DNA of 49,676 nt from Gammaproteobacteria bacterium. GTDB lineage: Bacteria > Pseudomonadota > Gammaproteobacteria > Ga0077536. Where the stretch lies: positions 1-49,676 of the forward strand of contig JADLEV010000010.1 in NCBI GenBank assembly GCA_020845935.1, written 5' to 3'. The notes below the pieces were generated by a model that saw only the letters and a program-made list of their open reading frames with translations, searched no databases and had not been told where the DNA came from. The position numbers and the translations under genes are program-made. This document shows, one piece after another, positions 7,848 to 16,401 of the stretch. How positions within the stretch are numbered: the stretch's first letter is position 1; each line of letters opens with the position of its first letter.

Positions 7848-8765
7848 ATGCGCAATCCACTGACAGCCCTTCTCGCCACCCAGAGTTTTCTTTTGCTCGA
7901 TGGCGGCCTCGCGACCGCACTCGAAGCACGCGGCTGCGATCTCGACGATGCACTGTGGTCCGCGCGCCTGCTGCGTGAGGCGCCGGAGCGGATCGTCGAA
8001 GTGCATCGCGCGTATGTCGCGGCCGGCGCCGAAGTGCTGATCACCGCGAGTTATCAAGCGCACTTCGCCGGTTTCAGGCGGCACGGCATTGGCAGCCGCG
8101 AAGCCGCGCGGCTGATGCGCCGCAGCGTCGAGCTGGCCCGCGAGGCCGGCGCGGATGCGGCGCGTGCACCGCTCGTTGCGGCATAGATCGGACCGTACGG
8201 CGCGGTGCTGCACGATGGCTCGGAGTATCGCGGCCGGTACCGATTGAGCAACCGCGAGTTGAAGGCCTTTCATCGGCCGCGGCTCGAAGTGCTGCTCGAA
8301 GCCGAGCCGGATCTGCTCGCGATCGAAACCATCCCGAGCCGGCGCGAAGCCGAAGTGCTGCTCGATCTGCTCGATGAATTCGATGCGCCGGCCTGGCTCA
8401 GCTTCAGTTGCGCCGACGAACGTCACATCAGTGACGGCGAATCATTGCGTGCTGCGATCGAACAGGCCGCGGCGGTCCCGCAAGTGATCGCCGCCGGTAT
8501 CAACTGTGTTGCGCCACGCTGGGTGACCACGCTGCTCGGCGAACTCGCCGGCATCGACCTGCCGCTCGTCGCCTACCCGAACAGCGGCGAACACTGGGAT
8601 CGCTTCGACCAATGCTGGTGCGGCGGCATCGATGAGGAAAGCTGGCGCGAGGAACCCCCGAACTGGCTCGCCGCTGGCGCCCGCCTCATCGGCGGCTGCT
8701 GCCGCACGACGCCGGAGACCCTCCGCGCGCTGGCGGAGACGCTTGGGAATGTCGAGCAGCGGTGA
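7848..8765 (+). pseudogene. mmuM: Homocysteine S-methyltransferase, interrupted by one in-frame amber codon
   Basis: A full-length (305-codon) homocysteine S-methyltransferase frame that is intact except for TAG at 8184-8186 (codon 113). The N-terminal part has LLLDGGLATALEARGCDL, typical of the methyltransferase barrel. The C-terminal part resumes in the same frame with IGPYGAVLHDGSEYRGRY and keeps all three expected zinc-ligand Cys, in GINCVAP and in GGCCRT near the end. Relatives usually read PLVAGSIGPYG here, so TAG replaces a Ser codon (TCG to TAG is one base). No frameshift or other damage is seen, which suggests a recent mutation, a sequencing error, or readthrough. In the family the enzyme makes methionine from homocysteine using S-methylmethionine or SAM. 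Confidence 0.85.
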
Positions 8766-8868
8766 GCGTGCTCGCGGACGCGCCGGGCCATGTTCGCGTC
8801 GCCAAAGCGGAGGCCGGGCCGATCAGGGCATCGGCGATCGCTATGATGCCGTTCCCGGCTGAACGACT

Positions 8869-8907
8869 TGTCGCGGGCATGGCGCCGGAGAGGCCATGCC
8901 CGCGACA
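8869..8907. terminator. Perfect 15-bp hairpin between convergent genes
   Basis: A perfect inverted repeat: 8869-8883 pairs with 8893-8907 around a 9-base loop. It lies 5 bases after the stop of the minus-strand methyltransferase gene (8912) and 104 bases after the methionine-synthesis pseudogene on the plus strand, so it probably serves as a two-way transcription end. There is no long T-run on either side. The rest of 8766-8911 shows nothing else. Confidence 0.75.
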
Positions 8908-8911
8908 GTGC

Positions 8912-9691
8912 TTATCGATTCTCGACTTTCTTGAAAAGGATCGTGAATCGATCGGTATTCCCGGTCACGGTGGGGCGACCGACTTCGAAACGGAGTTCAT
9001 CGTCCGGCCGATAGTTGGCTCGGCTGTAATCGACCAAGGCGAACCCGGCTTGTTGCACTTCCTTGATCAACTGCACGGGATCGACACGCCGACCGTTCTC
9101 CGGATTGTCCGGCTCCATGTGCCGGCGGGTGTGATCGACGATGCAGTACAGGCCACCCGGCTTGAGCGCCTCGTGGACATTCTTGTTCAACAGCGCCCGC
9201 CCCGGAATCGAAAAGTTGTGATAGTTGCGGAAGGTCAGGACCAGATCGAAATTCTTCTCGTCCCACTTGCCCGGCGGTTGGAATCCTCGGGAACCCTGAT
9301 CTGCGGCGCCCTCCGGTTTTCCCCAGTCGAACTTCTTGATCTTGTCCATGCCGGCCAGCGACAAGACAGGTGCCGTTCTGGTGGCGTAGTAGTCCGGCTC
9401 GACGATGTGCAACTCGCCCTGGTCGCGCAACAGCGGTCCGAGAATCTTGGTGTACCAGCCACCGCCCGGCGCCAGTTCCAGGACTTTCATTTCTTCGCTG
9501 ATACCGCAGAACCCGAGCGTCGCCACCGGATTGCGTTCGCGATCGCGCGCCTTCTCCTCGGCCGTGCGGATATCGCTGGCGAGCACCTGCTGAATCTTCT
9601 GTTGCGTAGGTGTCAGTTGCTGGGGCTGCGGTTGCGCCAACACCTGCTGCGAGAGAAAGGCAAGACACATCAAATAGGGTACGCGGCGCAT
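8912..9691 (-). CDS. Exported class I SAM-dependent methyltransferase-like protein
   Basis: A 259-residue protein with an apparent signal peptide (RRVPYLMCLAFLSQQVLA, cleavage before QPQPQQ) followed by a methyltransferase fold. Motif I is VLELAPGGGWYTKIL; further Rossmann landmarks are ELHIVEPDYY, FDLVLTFRNYHNF and LKPGGLYCIVDHTR, typical of the predicted periplasmic methyltransferase group COG4798. ATG 9691 is chosen for its GGAGG site 6 bases upstream and the signal peptide directly after it; the frame is open further upstream but without these. A SAM enzyme outside the cytoplasm is odd, because SAM is not normally available there, so the true activity is uncertain. The 154-base gap to the divergent gene at 9846 holds both promoters. 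Confidence 0.82.
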   Translation of the reverse strand: MRRVPYLMCLAFLSQQVLAQPQPQQLTPTQQKIQQVLASDIRTAEEKARDRERNPVATLGFCGISEEMKVLELAPGGGWYTKILGPLLRDQGELHIVEPDYYATRTAPVLSLAGMDKIKKFDWGKPEGAADQGSRGFQPPGKWDEKNFDLVLTFRNYHNFSIPGRALLNKNVHEALKPGGLYCIVDHTRRHMEPDNPENGRRVDPVQLIKEVQQAGFALVDYSRANYRPDDELRFEVGRPTVTGNTDRFTILFKKVENR

Positions 9692-9845
9692 GGTAGGCCT
9701 CCAGCATTTGATTTGACCCATGGGACGAACAGGATACCGCGCGTTCGTGCGCATGCCAAAATCAATCGCCCCGGCAGATGTCGCCGTCTTCCGCCCACAG
9801 AGTGCGTCATAATCCGACCGCTCGATCCTCGAGGAGGAACGTCGT

Positions 9846-10445
9846 ATGAACCGCACTGAGTCCCTTGCACCCCACGCGACCGGGGGCCGCCGGGCCTTCC
9901 TTTTGCTTGCGGCGGTTTCGCTCTTGCTGCTCTCCCATGCGTCGCCCGCGCAGCAGGTCACCGCGGAGACCTTGCTCGATCGGATCCAGGTCGAGGACCT
10001 GCTGACGCGCTACTACTACGACCTCGCGCAGGGCAAGGCACACGAACTTTCCGAGTACTTCACCGCGGACGCATTGCTCGACGTCGATGGAACGGTCGCC
10101 AGGGGGCATGCGGAAATCAAGCAGCTGTACGAACGCCCGGAACCGGCCGCCGCCGCCGCGCCGGTCGCGCCCGATCGTCGCGGGCACATGCTGTTGACCA
10201 ATCCGATCATCGAGATCCACGGCAATACCGCGACCGCCCACGTGATCTGGACCGGCGTGATGAACGAGGGCATCGGCAAGCTGCCGCAACTCTATGAGCA
10301 GGGACGCGAGGATACGGAACTGGTAAAGCAGGACGGCAAATGGCGGATCAAGCGGCGCTACATCACCGCCGACGGTCGCCTGCCGAACCGGTTCGATGCC
10401 AATTACCGGCAGCGTGAGAATCCCTTGCAGAACACGGCGCCGTAA
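9846..10445 (+). CDS. Exported SnoaL/NTF2-like domain protein
   Basis: A 199-residue protein with a clear signal peptide (RRAFLLLAAVSLLLLSHASPAQQ) and one SnoaL-like (NTF2-fold) domain from about residue 40 to 185: IQVEDLLTRYYYDLAQGKAH, YFTADALLDVDGTVARGHAE, ATAHVIWTG and KQDGKWRIKRRYIT. The fold includes polyketide cyclases, steroid isomerases and dehydratases as well as non-catalytic binders; no specific active-site set can be claimed. A CATAAT element (9808-9813) and a strong GAGGAGG site precede the ATG. The lipoprotein gene begins 7 bases after its stop, so they are co-transcribed. Confidence 0.8.
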   Translation: MNRTESLAPHATGGRRAFLLLAAVSLLLLSHASPAQQVTAETLLDRIQVEDLLTRYYYDLAQGKAHELSEYFTADALLDVDGTVARGHAEIKQLYERPEPAAAAAPVAPDRRGHMLLTNPIIEIHGNTATAHVIWTGVMNEGIGKLPQLYEQGREDTELVKQDGKWRIKRRYITADGRLPNRFDANYRQRENPLQNTAP

Positions 10446-10452
10446 GGAGTGA

Positions 10453-11004
10453 ATGTCGATGCGTGAGTCAGGTGTCGTTGTCGCCAAGCCAATGCGCCGA
10501 ACGGGTTGCGCCAGAATGTTGCTGCGCCAGCCTGCTGGCACATGCCGTACCGCTCTGGCGCTGGTGCTGCTGGCATGTCTCGCCGCCTGTGCCGGGCTCG
10601 CCCCGCGGGAACCGCCCATCGTCCGGGTCGCCGGTTTCGACTCGCTGCCGGGCGAGGGGATGGAGTTGCGCTTTGCGGTGACGCTGCGGATCCAGAATCC
10701 GAATGATTTCGAGATCAAGCTGACCGGCGCGGTGCTCAATCTGAAACTGAATGGCAGGAGCCTCGCAAACGGTCTGACCGATACCGCGACCGTCGTCCCG
10801 CGATTTGGCGAAACGACGCTCACCGTGCCGATCACGGTGTCCGGATTCGATGTGCTTCGCCAGATGACGATGCTGTTGACCGCGTCGCGTGCCGGTCCCG
10901 TTTCCTATGAACTGAGCGGCAGGCTCGTCAGCAGCAACCTGGGTTCACATCGATTCGATGCCGAGGGCACGATCCCGCTGCAACTGCCGAGCCGCGTGCA
11001 GTAG
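10453..11004 (+). CDS. LEA14/WHy-domain lipoprotein
   Basis: A 183-residue putative lipoprotein. A lipobox LAAC ends the signal region (Cys46 from the first ATG); because this leaves a long N-terminal extension, translation may really start at Met14 or Met22. The mature part is a single LEA14/WHy (water stress and hypersensitive response) beta-sandwich: IVRVAGFDSLPGEGMELRF, VTLRIQNPNDFEIKLTG, VLNLKLNGRSLANG, FGETTLTVPITVSGFD and a final YELSGRLV strand. Related bacterial proteins are envelope lipoproteins of unclear function. The AAGGAG site overlaps the end of the previous gene, showing tight coupling. Confidence 0.82.
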   Translation: MSMRESGVVVAKPMRRTGCARMLLRQPAGTCRTALALVLLACLAACAGLAPREPPIVRVAGFDSLPGEGMELRFAVTLRIQNPNDFEIKLTGAVLNLKLNGRSLANGLTDTATVVPRFGETTLTVPITVSGFDVLRQMTMLLTASRAGPVSYELSGRLVSSNLGSHRFDAEGTIPLQLPSRVQ

Positions 11005-11047
11005 CTGCGGCGCGCGCACCCTAACGTCGACTTCAGGAGATCCTGCA

Positions 11048-12271
11048 ATGAGCACACGGCGTGATTTCATCCGGACGATGACGGCCATCCTCGGTGCGCA
11101 GGCTACGGGGCTGGCATCGACCTTCGCGCAGGCGGTGGGGCCCTCGATCGGACTGGAACTGCGCTCGAAGGTTACCGACAAGGGTGTGCTGGAACTCTCG
11201 CTGGTGCCGGTCGAAGTCCGTGCACCCGGAGTGGAGGAGGTGCTGCTGCGGGTCGAGGCGGCGCCGATCAATCCCTCCGACATGGGCACGTTGTTCGCCG
11301 GCGCGGATTTGACCACGGCCCGCGTCACCGGCACCGGGGCGAACACGGTGCTGACGGCCGACATTCCCGCCGAGCGGCTGGCTGCCGCGCGCGCCCGGAT
11401 GGGACAGTCGCTCGCCGTCGGCATGGAGGGCGCGGGCACCGTAATCGAAGCCGGATCGTCAGCCGCGGCGCAGGCGCTGCTCGGGCGGACGGTTGCCGTG
11501 ATGTCGCGCGCACTGTTCTCGCAATACCGTCTGGTCCGGGCGGATCAGTGTCTGGTGCTGCATCCGGGCACGACACCGAGGGTCGCGGCCGCCGCATACC
11601 TCAATCCGCAGACCGCGATGGCGATGGTGGAAACGATGCGGCTGGAAGGGCATCGGGCGCTGGTGCACACCGCGGCTGCCTCGAACCTGGGTCAGATCCT
11701 GGTCAAGTACTGCCTCAAGGAGCAGATCGAAGTCGTCAACATCGTGCGCCGGCAGGCACAGGTGGATCTGTTACGGGGTCTGGGCGCGCGCCATGTCGTC
11801 GATTCGAGCAGTCCCAACTATCGGGACGAACTCATCACCGCCATCCAGCAGACCGGAGCGACGCTGGCATTCGATGCGGTCGGTGGCGGCAATCTGGCCG
11901 ACGACATCCTGAGCGCGATGGAAGCCGCGGCGCGCCGCGGCAATCCGAACGCCGGCGTGCTGGGCACGCCGACGCGCAAGCAGTTGTACATCTACGGCAG
12001 CCTCGATACCTCTCCGACCGTACTGTCGCGCAATTTCGGCACCGGCTGGAACATCGGTATCTGGCTGTTCACCGAGCCACTGGCAAAGATCGGTCCGGAG
12101 CGGGTGCGTCAATTGCGGCAGCGGATCGCGGACGAGATCACGACGACCTTCGCCAGCGACTTCGCCGCGGAAGTCTCACTCAGCGGCGCGCTGCAACCGG
12201 CGGCCGTCGCCGCCTACAGCACTCAGGCGACCGGCGCGAAATACCTGATCAATCCGAGTCTGGCACCGTGA
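11048..12271 (+). CDS. Tat-targeted MDR zinc-type oxidoreductase (quinone reductase-like)
   Basis: A 407-residue protein with a twin-arginine signal (STRRDFIRTM, then AILGAQATGLASTFAQA) followed by a medium-chain dehydrogenase/reductase fold: LVPVEVRAPGVEEVLLRVEA, APINPSDMGTLF (the NADPH:quinone reductase-type N-domain), VGMEGAGTVIEAGSSA, a cofactor-domain segment ALVHTAAASNLGQILVKYC and FDAVGGGNLADDIL. The usual zinc ligands of alcohol dehydrogenases are not evident. ATG 11048 is chosen for its AGGAGA site and because it places RR at residues 4-5. A folded NAD(P)-dependent enzyme sent out by Tat is unusual; it may carry its cofactor with it or have lost catalysis. It is the third gene in the run starting at 9846. 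Confidence 0.8.
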   Translation: MSTRRDFIRTMTAILGAQATGLASTFAQAVGPSIGLELRSKVTDKGVLELSLVPVEVRAPGVEEVLLRVEAAPINPSDMGTLFAGADLTTARVTGTGANTVLTADIPAERLAAARARMGQSLAVGMEGAGTVIEAGSSAAAQALLGRTVAVMSRALFSQYRLVRADQCLVLHPGTTPRVAAAAYLNPQTAMAMVETMRLEGHRALVHTAAASNLGQILVKYCLKEQIEVVNIVRRQAQVDLLRGLGARHVVDSSSPNYRDELITAIQQTGATLAFDAVGGGNLADDILSAMEAAARRGNPNAGVLGTPTRKQLYIYGSLDTSPTVLSRNFGTGWNIGIWLFTEPLAKIGPERVRQLRQRIADEITTTFASDFAAEVSLSGALQPAAVAAYSTQATGAKYLINPSLAP

Positions 12272-12362
12272 GGGTGGGGGTCGAAGCGCTGCTCCGCGTC
12301 ACCGGCGTCGATGACCGTCGTGGCGCTGTCGGTTGCAGCGCCTAAATGCGGGCTTGGTGAAA

Positions 12363-13145
12363 CTAAGCCGCCGCGGTGGCGCGCTTGTCGCGCACGTAGA
12401 TGGTCTTTTTCTCGCCGCGTGCCTCGATGTCGAACAGACCGATGGCGCGGAACAGATCCTTGAGCTTGGCGTAACCGTAGTTACGGGAATCGAATGAGGC
12501 CTGTTTCGAAATGTGTTGGCCGACGACGCCAAGGCGGGCCCACCCATCCTCGTCGGCCGCTGCCTCGACCGCCTTGCGCAGCAGGTTCACGAGACGGGTG
12601 TTGCCGCGCAATTCCTTGCCGCTTTGTCGCGCCGGCTGTGCCGGCAGTGTCGCTTTTGTTGCGGCGGGTTCCGTGTTGTCGGGTGCCGGTGCCGGGGCTG
12701 CCGGTTCGAGTTCTCCCAGATGTTCCAGATAGAGAAATTTCGAGCAGGCATTGACGAACGGCTCCGGTGTCTTCTTCTCGCCGAAGCCGAATACCTTGAG
12801 ACCATTGGCGCGAATGCGCATGACCAGCGGGGTGAAGTCGGAATCGCTCGACACCAGGCAGAAGCCATCGAGCTTGCGGGTGTACAGGAGGTCCATCGCG
12901 TCGATGATCATCGCCGAGTCCGTCGCGCCCTTGCCTTTGGTATAGGCAAATTGCTGCACCGGTTGGATCGCATAGACGTGCAGCGTCGCCTCCCAGCCCT
13001 TGAGATGTGAGCTCTTCCAGTTGCCATAGGCGCGGCGGATGTTGATCACGCCATAGTTCGCCAGCTCGCCGAGGATTTCCTCGATCTTGGTGGCGGGGCT
13101 GTTGTCCGCGTCGATCAGCAACGCGATGTTGGTGTCATGGTTCAA
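12363..13145 (-). CDS. NYN-domain (PIN-like) putative ribonuclease with C-terminal OST-HTH/LOTUS domain
   Basis: A 260-residue cytoplasmic protein. Residues about 5-145 form a NYN domain with the expected acidic residues: NIALLIDADNSPA near the start, KGKGATDSAMIIDAMDLL and GFCLVSSDSDFTPLVMRI, which together make the metal-binding site seen in PIN-like nucleases of the LabA/YaiI-like group. A Pro/Ala-rich linker (about 148-180) leads to an OST-HTH (LOTUS) domain from about 185 to 255 (LVNLLRKAVEAAADEDGWA, YGYAKLKDLFRAIGLFDIE), an RNA-binding winged helix. RNA cleavage or RNA binding is therefore likely; the target is unknown. It stands alone between genes of unrelated function. Confidence 0.9.
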   Translation of the reverse strand: MNHDTNIALLIDADNSPATKIEEILGELANYGVINIRRAYGNWKSSHLKGWEATLHVYAIQPVQQFAYTKGKGATDSAMIIDAMDLLYTRKLDGFCLVSSDSDFTPLVMRIRANGLKVFGFGEKKTPEPFVNACSKFLYLEHLGELEPAAPAPAPDNTEPAATKATLPAQPARQSGKELRGNTRLVNLLRKAVEAAADEDGWARLGVVGQHISKQASFDSRNYGYAKLKDLFRAIGLFDIEARGEKKTIYVRDKRATAAA

Positions 13146-13203
13146 AGCCTGCTCCCTTGTGTCGGTTCGGGTCTGGAGGCTCTACGGTAGCGCCGAATCG
13201 ATT

Positions 13204-14529
13204 TCATTGCCTGTCCGGTTCCGGCGCCCGGATCTTCTTCTCGGCATCGACCTCCGCCACCCAGGCATCCAGCAGTGCGCGCAGGCGCCGCGCATCACTC
13301 TGACTGGTGTTGGTCAGATCGTTGCGTTCGCCGGCATCCGCGCGCACGTTGAAGATGAAACTCGATTGCCCGTCGACGACCAGCTTCAAATCGCCGCTCC
13401 GGACGGCGCGCGCCGAGGTGTTGCGCCAGAACAGCGTGCGCTCGACGGGTGCCGTGCGGCCGCTGACGATCGGCAGCAGGTCAATGCCTTCCGGGGTATA
13501 GCCGGCGGGCGTCCGTGCCTTGGTCAGCGCCAGGATGGTCGCGGTGAAATCCATCGAGATGCCGACCTGCGGCGTGACCTGACCGGCGGGGATCGTCCCC
13601 GGCCAGCGCATGATCGCCGGGACGCGGATGCCGCCCTCCCAGACCGACCATTTGCGATGGAACAACGGTGCGTTGCGGCTCAGCCATTCGCCCCCATTGT
13701 CGTTGGTGAAGATGACCAGCGTGTTGTCGGCGATGCCGGCGGCGTCGAGCGCTTGCAGTATCTCGCCGATGCCGTGATCGGCGCGCTCCAGCATCGCCGC
13801 GTACTCGGCGCGCGTGCCGGCGGCGGGATCGTGCGGCTGCAGATGCGCCGCATTGCGAATCGCGACCGAGGGTTTGTCCGGAACCTGGTACGGCCAATGG
13901 GCGGCGCTGTAATGCACCGACAGGTAGAACGGCTTGGCGGCATGGTCGCGAATGTAATCGACTGCATGCCGCGTGATGAGATCGGTCATGTAGCCGTCTT
14001 CCGGCTTCAGCTCATCGTTCAGCCAGAGGTCCGGTTTTCCGGCGCCGCTGTTATGGGTGTAGTAATCGATGTAGCCGGTCTTGAAACCAAAGAAGTAGTC
14101 GTAGCCGTGCTTGCGCGGCGTCTTGTCGTCACCGAGACCAAGATGCCACTTGCCGATCAGCGCAGTGGCGTAACCTGCCTGACGCAACAGCAATGGCAGC
14201 GAATGATCCGTCGCGGCCAGGCCGACGCGCCCGGTCGGATCGGACGAGGGCAGCGGCACCTCGATGCCGTAGCGTTGTTGATAACGCCCGGTGATGAGGC
14301 CGGCTCGGGTCGGCGAGCAGGTGGTGCCATTGCTGTAGAAATCGGTGAAGCGCGCACCCTGGCTCGCGAGCCGATCCAGCACCGGCGTGCGGATGTCCGG
14401 CGCGCCATGGCTGCCGAGGTCGCCGTAACCGACATCGTCGGTCATGATGAACACGACACTGGGCTGCGGTTGCGCCTCGAGCGCGACGCTGCCGAACACG
14501 GTCAGCAGCAACAGAACCAGCCGTCTCAT
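13204..14529 (-). CDS. Secreted sulfatase (arylsulfatase family)
   Basis: A 441-residue type I sulfatase with a signal peptide (RRLVLLLLTVFGSVALEA). It hydrolyses sulfate esters after the motif Cys is converted to formylglycine. The motif CSPTR begins at Cys71 in NGTTCSPTRAGLITGRY. Metal-site residues are seen in VFIMTDDVGYGDLG (Asp31, Asp32) and FTNDNGG, and the catalytic Lys/His in ALIGKWHLG. Length suits the short arylsulfatase group. It is transcribed away from a second sulfatase, 91 bases between starts, with GGGAGAAAACAT before the ATG. The formylglycine-generating enzyme is not in the window. Natural substrate unknown. Confidence 0.93.
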   Translation of the reverse strand: MRRLVLLLLTVFGSVALEAQPQPSVVFIMTDDVGYGDLGSHGAPDIRTPVLDRLASQGARFTDFYSNGTTCSPTRAGLITGRYQQRYGIEVPLPSSDPTGRVGLAATDHSLPLLLRQAGYATALIGKWHLGLGDDKTPRKHGYDYFFGFKTGYIDYYTHNSGAGKPDLWLNDELKPEDGYMTDLITRHAVDYIRDHAAKPFYLSVHYSAAHWPYQVPDKPSVAIRNAAHLQPHDPAAGTRAEYAAMLERADHGIGEILQALDAAGIADNTLVIFTNDNGGEWLSRNAPLFHRKWSVWEGGIRVPAIMRWPGTIPAGQVTPQVGISMDFTATILALTKARTPAGYTPEGIDLLPIVSGRTAPVERTLFWRNTSARAVRSGDLKLVVDGQSSFIFNVRADAGERNDLTNTSQSDARRLRALLDAWVAEVDAEKKIRAPEPDRQ

Positions 14530-14620
14530 ATGTTTTCTCCCACCAGTTTATCGAGAACACGCATTCTGTATCATAAGGCCTGCCGCATCGTTTCCAATCG
14601 TTCAAGAGGCGGGAATCCAC

Positions 14621-16390
14621 GTGAAAGAAAATCAATCCGTTGTTAAGACCTTGTGCCGCTCTGGCCTGCTGGCCGCATTCGTTGCCGGCGCTCCGGCGGC
14701 GATGGCCGCAAACACGAAACCGAACATCCTGCTGATCATCAGCGACGACATCGGCTTCGATGCGACGACCGAGATGTACCCCGGCTTCATCGAGAACTTG
14801 GTGAAGCAATATGGCCCCTCGGGCCACAATCATCCCGACTACAAGATGATCCAGGGGCATCCGGCCTCGACTCCGAATCTCAACGCGCTGGCCAAGTCGG
14901 GCATGAAATTCTCCCAGGCCTGGGTCAACACCTTCTGTTCGCCGACCCGTACCTCGATGCTCACCGGGCTTTATTCGGTCAAGACCGGCGTGCTCGATTA
15001 CCTCGGCTATCTGTCGCAGACGCATCGCTCGTTCGTTCGCGATCTGAAGGAGCAGGGCGGCTACAGCACGGGATTGTTCGGCAAGTGGCATATCGCCGGT
15101 CTCGGCCAGTATCCGGGCATGAAGACCAAGGAAGCGGGTTTCGATATTTTCCTCGGCAATATGCACGGCGGCGTCCAGACCTACTGGGAATGGGATTACC
15201 ACATCCAGGACAGCAGCGACGCGCCGGACCAGTACCGCACCGAGAAGGCGCCGATCCGCTCCTTGCCTGGCATCGCGCCGACCACGTTCGCGCCGGTCGT
15301 GAAGGCCGCTGATGCGATTCAATGGATCACCGAACAGGAAACGAAGAATCCGGACAAGCCGTGGTTCACCTGGTTCGCGTTCAACCTGGCGCACATCACC
15401 GGGCAGCAGCAGCCGAACCCGATGGTGATTCCGAACGCCGATACGTTGGATGAACGTTCGCGCAAGGAGATGGAAGCCTGCCTCGGACCGGATGGCCAGT
15501 TCGGTTCCGCGCTTGTCGGCACGTGTTCGTCGGAAGCCCTGATGCGGGCAATGACCAACGCGATGGATACCATCACCGGGCGCCTGATTGAGACGGTCGA
15601 CAAGCTCGATCCGAACACCTACATCATCTACATCGGCGACAACGGTACCTGGATGTTCGGTGACAAACGTGAATTCATCGACAACATGTACATCACCCGG
15701 CGCGGCCGCAGCAAAGGCACGGCCTATGAAAGCGGTGTCCGCGTCGCGATGGCGGTGCGCGGCCCGAACATCAAGGCCGGCACGTCGAGTGACGAATGGG
15801 TCAACGGCGTCGATCTGTTCGCGACCATCCTGCAACTGGCCGGTCTCGACGTGCCGAAGACGGTACCGAATCGAACCGGTGACGGCATGGTCCCGATCGA
15901 CTCGGTGTCACTCACGCCGCTGCTGTTCCAGAAAGCCCAGCATCTGCGCGATCCGGACAAGGACTATCAGCTCGCCGAAACCGTCAACCCGGTCAGCACG
16001 GTGAAGCCGAACCTGAAGCAGGCTGCCGCGCGCAACGCGACCTACAAGGTCATCTGCGACGAGAATCCGCAAACGGAAAGCTGCACGTTCTACAACCTGA
16101 AAAACGATCCACTGGAAGAGTATCCGCTCGCCAAGCCGGTGAGCTGCGCCGATTACAGCAAGGGCTCCTGGACGCCGGCGAAACCCGAGTGGCATTTCTG
16201 TCGCCTGCAGGAAGTCCTGACCAAGGAGTCGTTCATTGGCCAGCCGAACTACGTCAAGAGTGCCGTGCCACAGCCGGCGCCGGCTGGACGCGGTGCCGGG
16301 CGTGGCGCTGGACCGGGCGCCGCCGGGCGCGGCGCGGGTCCTGGTGCCCGGCCGGGCGCTGTGGCACCACAAGCCCAGCCCGCGGGTTAG
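14621..16390 (+). CDS. Secreted sulfatase with Arg/Gly/Ala-rich C-terminal tail
   Basis: A 589-residue sulfatase beginning at GTG 14621, chosen because KENQSVVKTLCRSG followed by LLAAFVAGAPAAMA forms a proper signal peptide; upstream in-frame codons do not. The formylglycine motif CSPTR starts at Cys106 (NTFCSPTRTSMLTG). Metal and catalytic residues appear in LLIISDDIGFDA, GLFGKWHIAG and YIIYIGDNGTW. It is longer than the neighbouring sulfatase because of inserts in the middle and a C-terminal tail from about residue 545 made of repeated GRGAG/GPGA units. The tail is low-complexity, probably disordered and positively charged. The substrate is not predictable. The divergent partner is the sulfatase at 13204-14529. 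Confidence 0.92.
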   Translation: MKENQSVVKTLCRSGLLAAFVAGAPAAMAANTKPNILLIISDDIGFDATTEMYPGFIENLVKQYGPSGHNHPDYKMIQGHPASTPNLNALAKSGMKFSQAWVNTFCSPTRTSMLTGLYSVKTGVLDYLGYLSQTHRSFVRDLKEQGGYSTGLFGKWHIAGLGQYPGMKTKEAGFDIFLGNMHGGVQTYWEWDYHIQDSSDAPDQYRTEKAPIRSLPGIAPTTFAPVVKAADAIQWITEQETKNPDKPWFTWFAFNLAHITGQQQPNPMVIPNADTLDERSRKEMEACLGPDGQFGSALVGTCSSEALMRAMTNAMDTITGRLIETVDKLDPNTYIIYIGDNGTWMFGDKREFIDNMYITRRGRSKGTAYESGVRVAMAVRGPNIKAGTSSDEWVNGVDLFATILQLAGLDVPKTVPNRTGDGMVPIDSVSLTPLLFQKAQHLRDPDKDYQLAETVNPVSTVKPNLKQAAARNATYKVICDENPQTESCTFYNLKNDPLEEYPLAKPVSCADYSKGSWTPAKPEWHFCRLQEVLTKESFIGQPNYVKSAVPQPAPAGRGAGRGAGPGAAGRGAGPGARPGAVAPQAQPAG

Positions 16391-16401
16391 CGTTCAGCGC
16401 T

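Noticed and set aside
8184-8186. Pyrrolysine or another special amino acid at the methyltransferase amber codon
   Set aside because: The amber-containing methylamine methyltransferases belong to other families; here the position is an ordinary Ser in homologues and no pyl genes are in the window.
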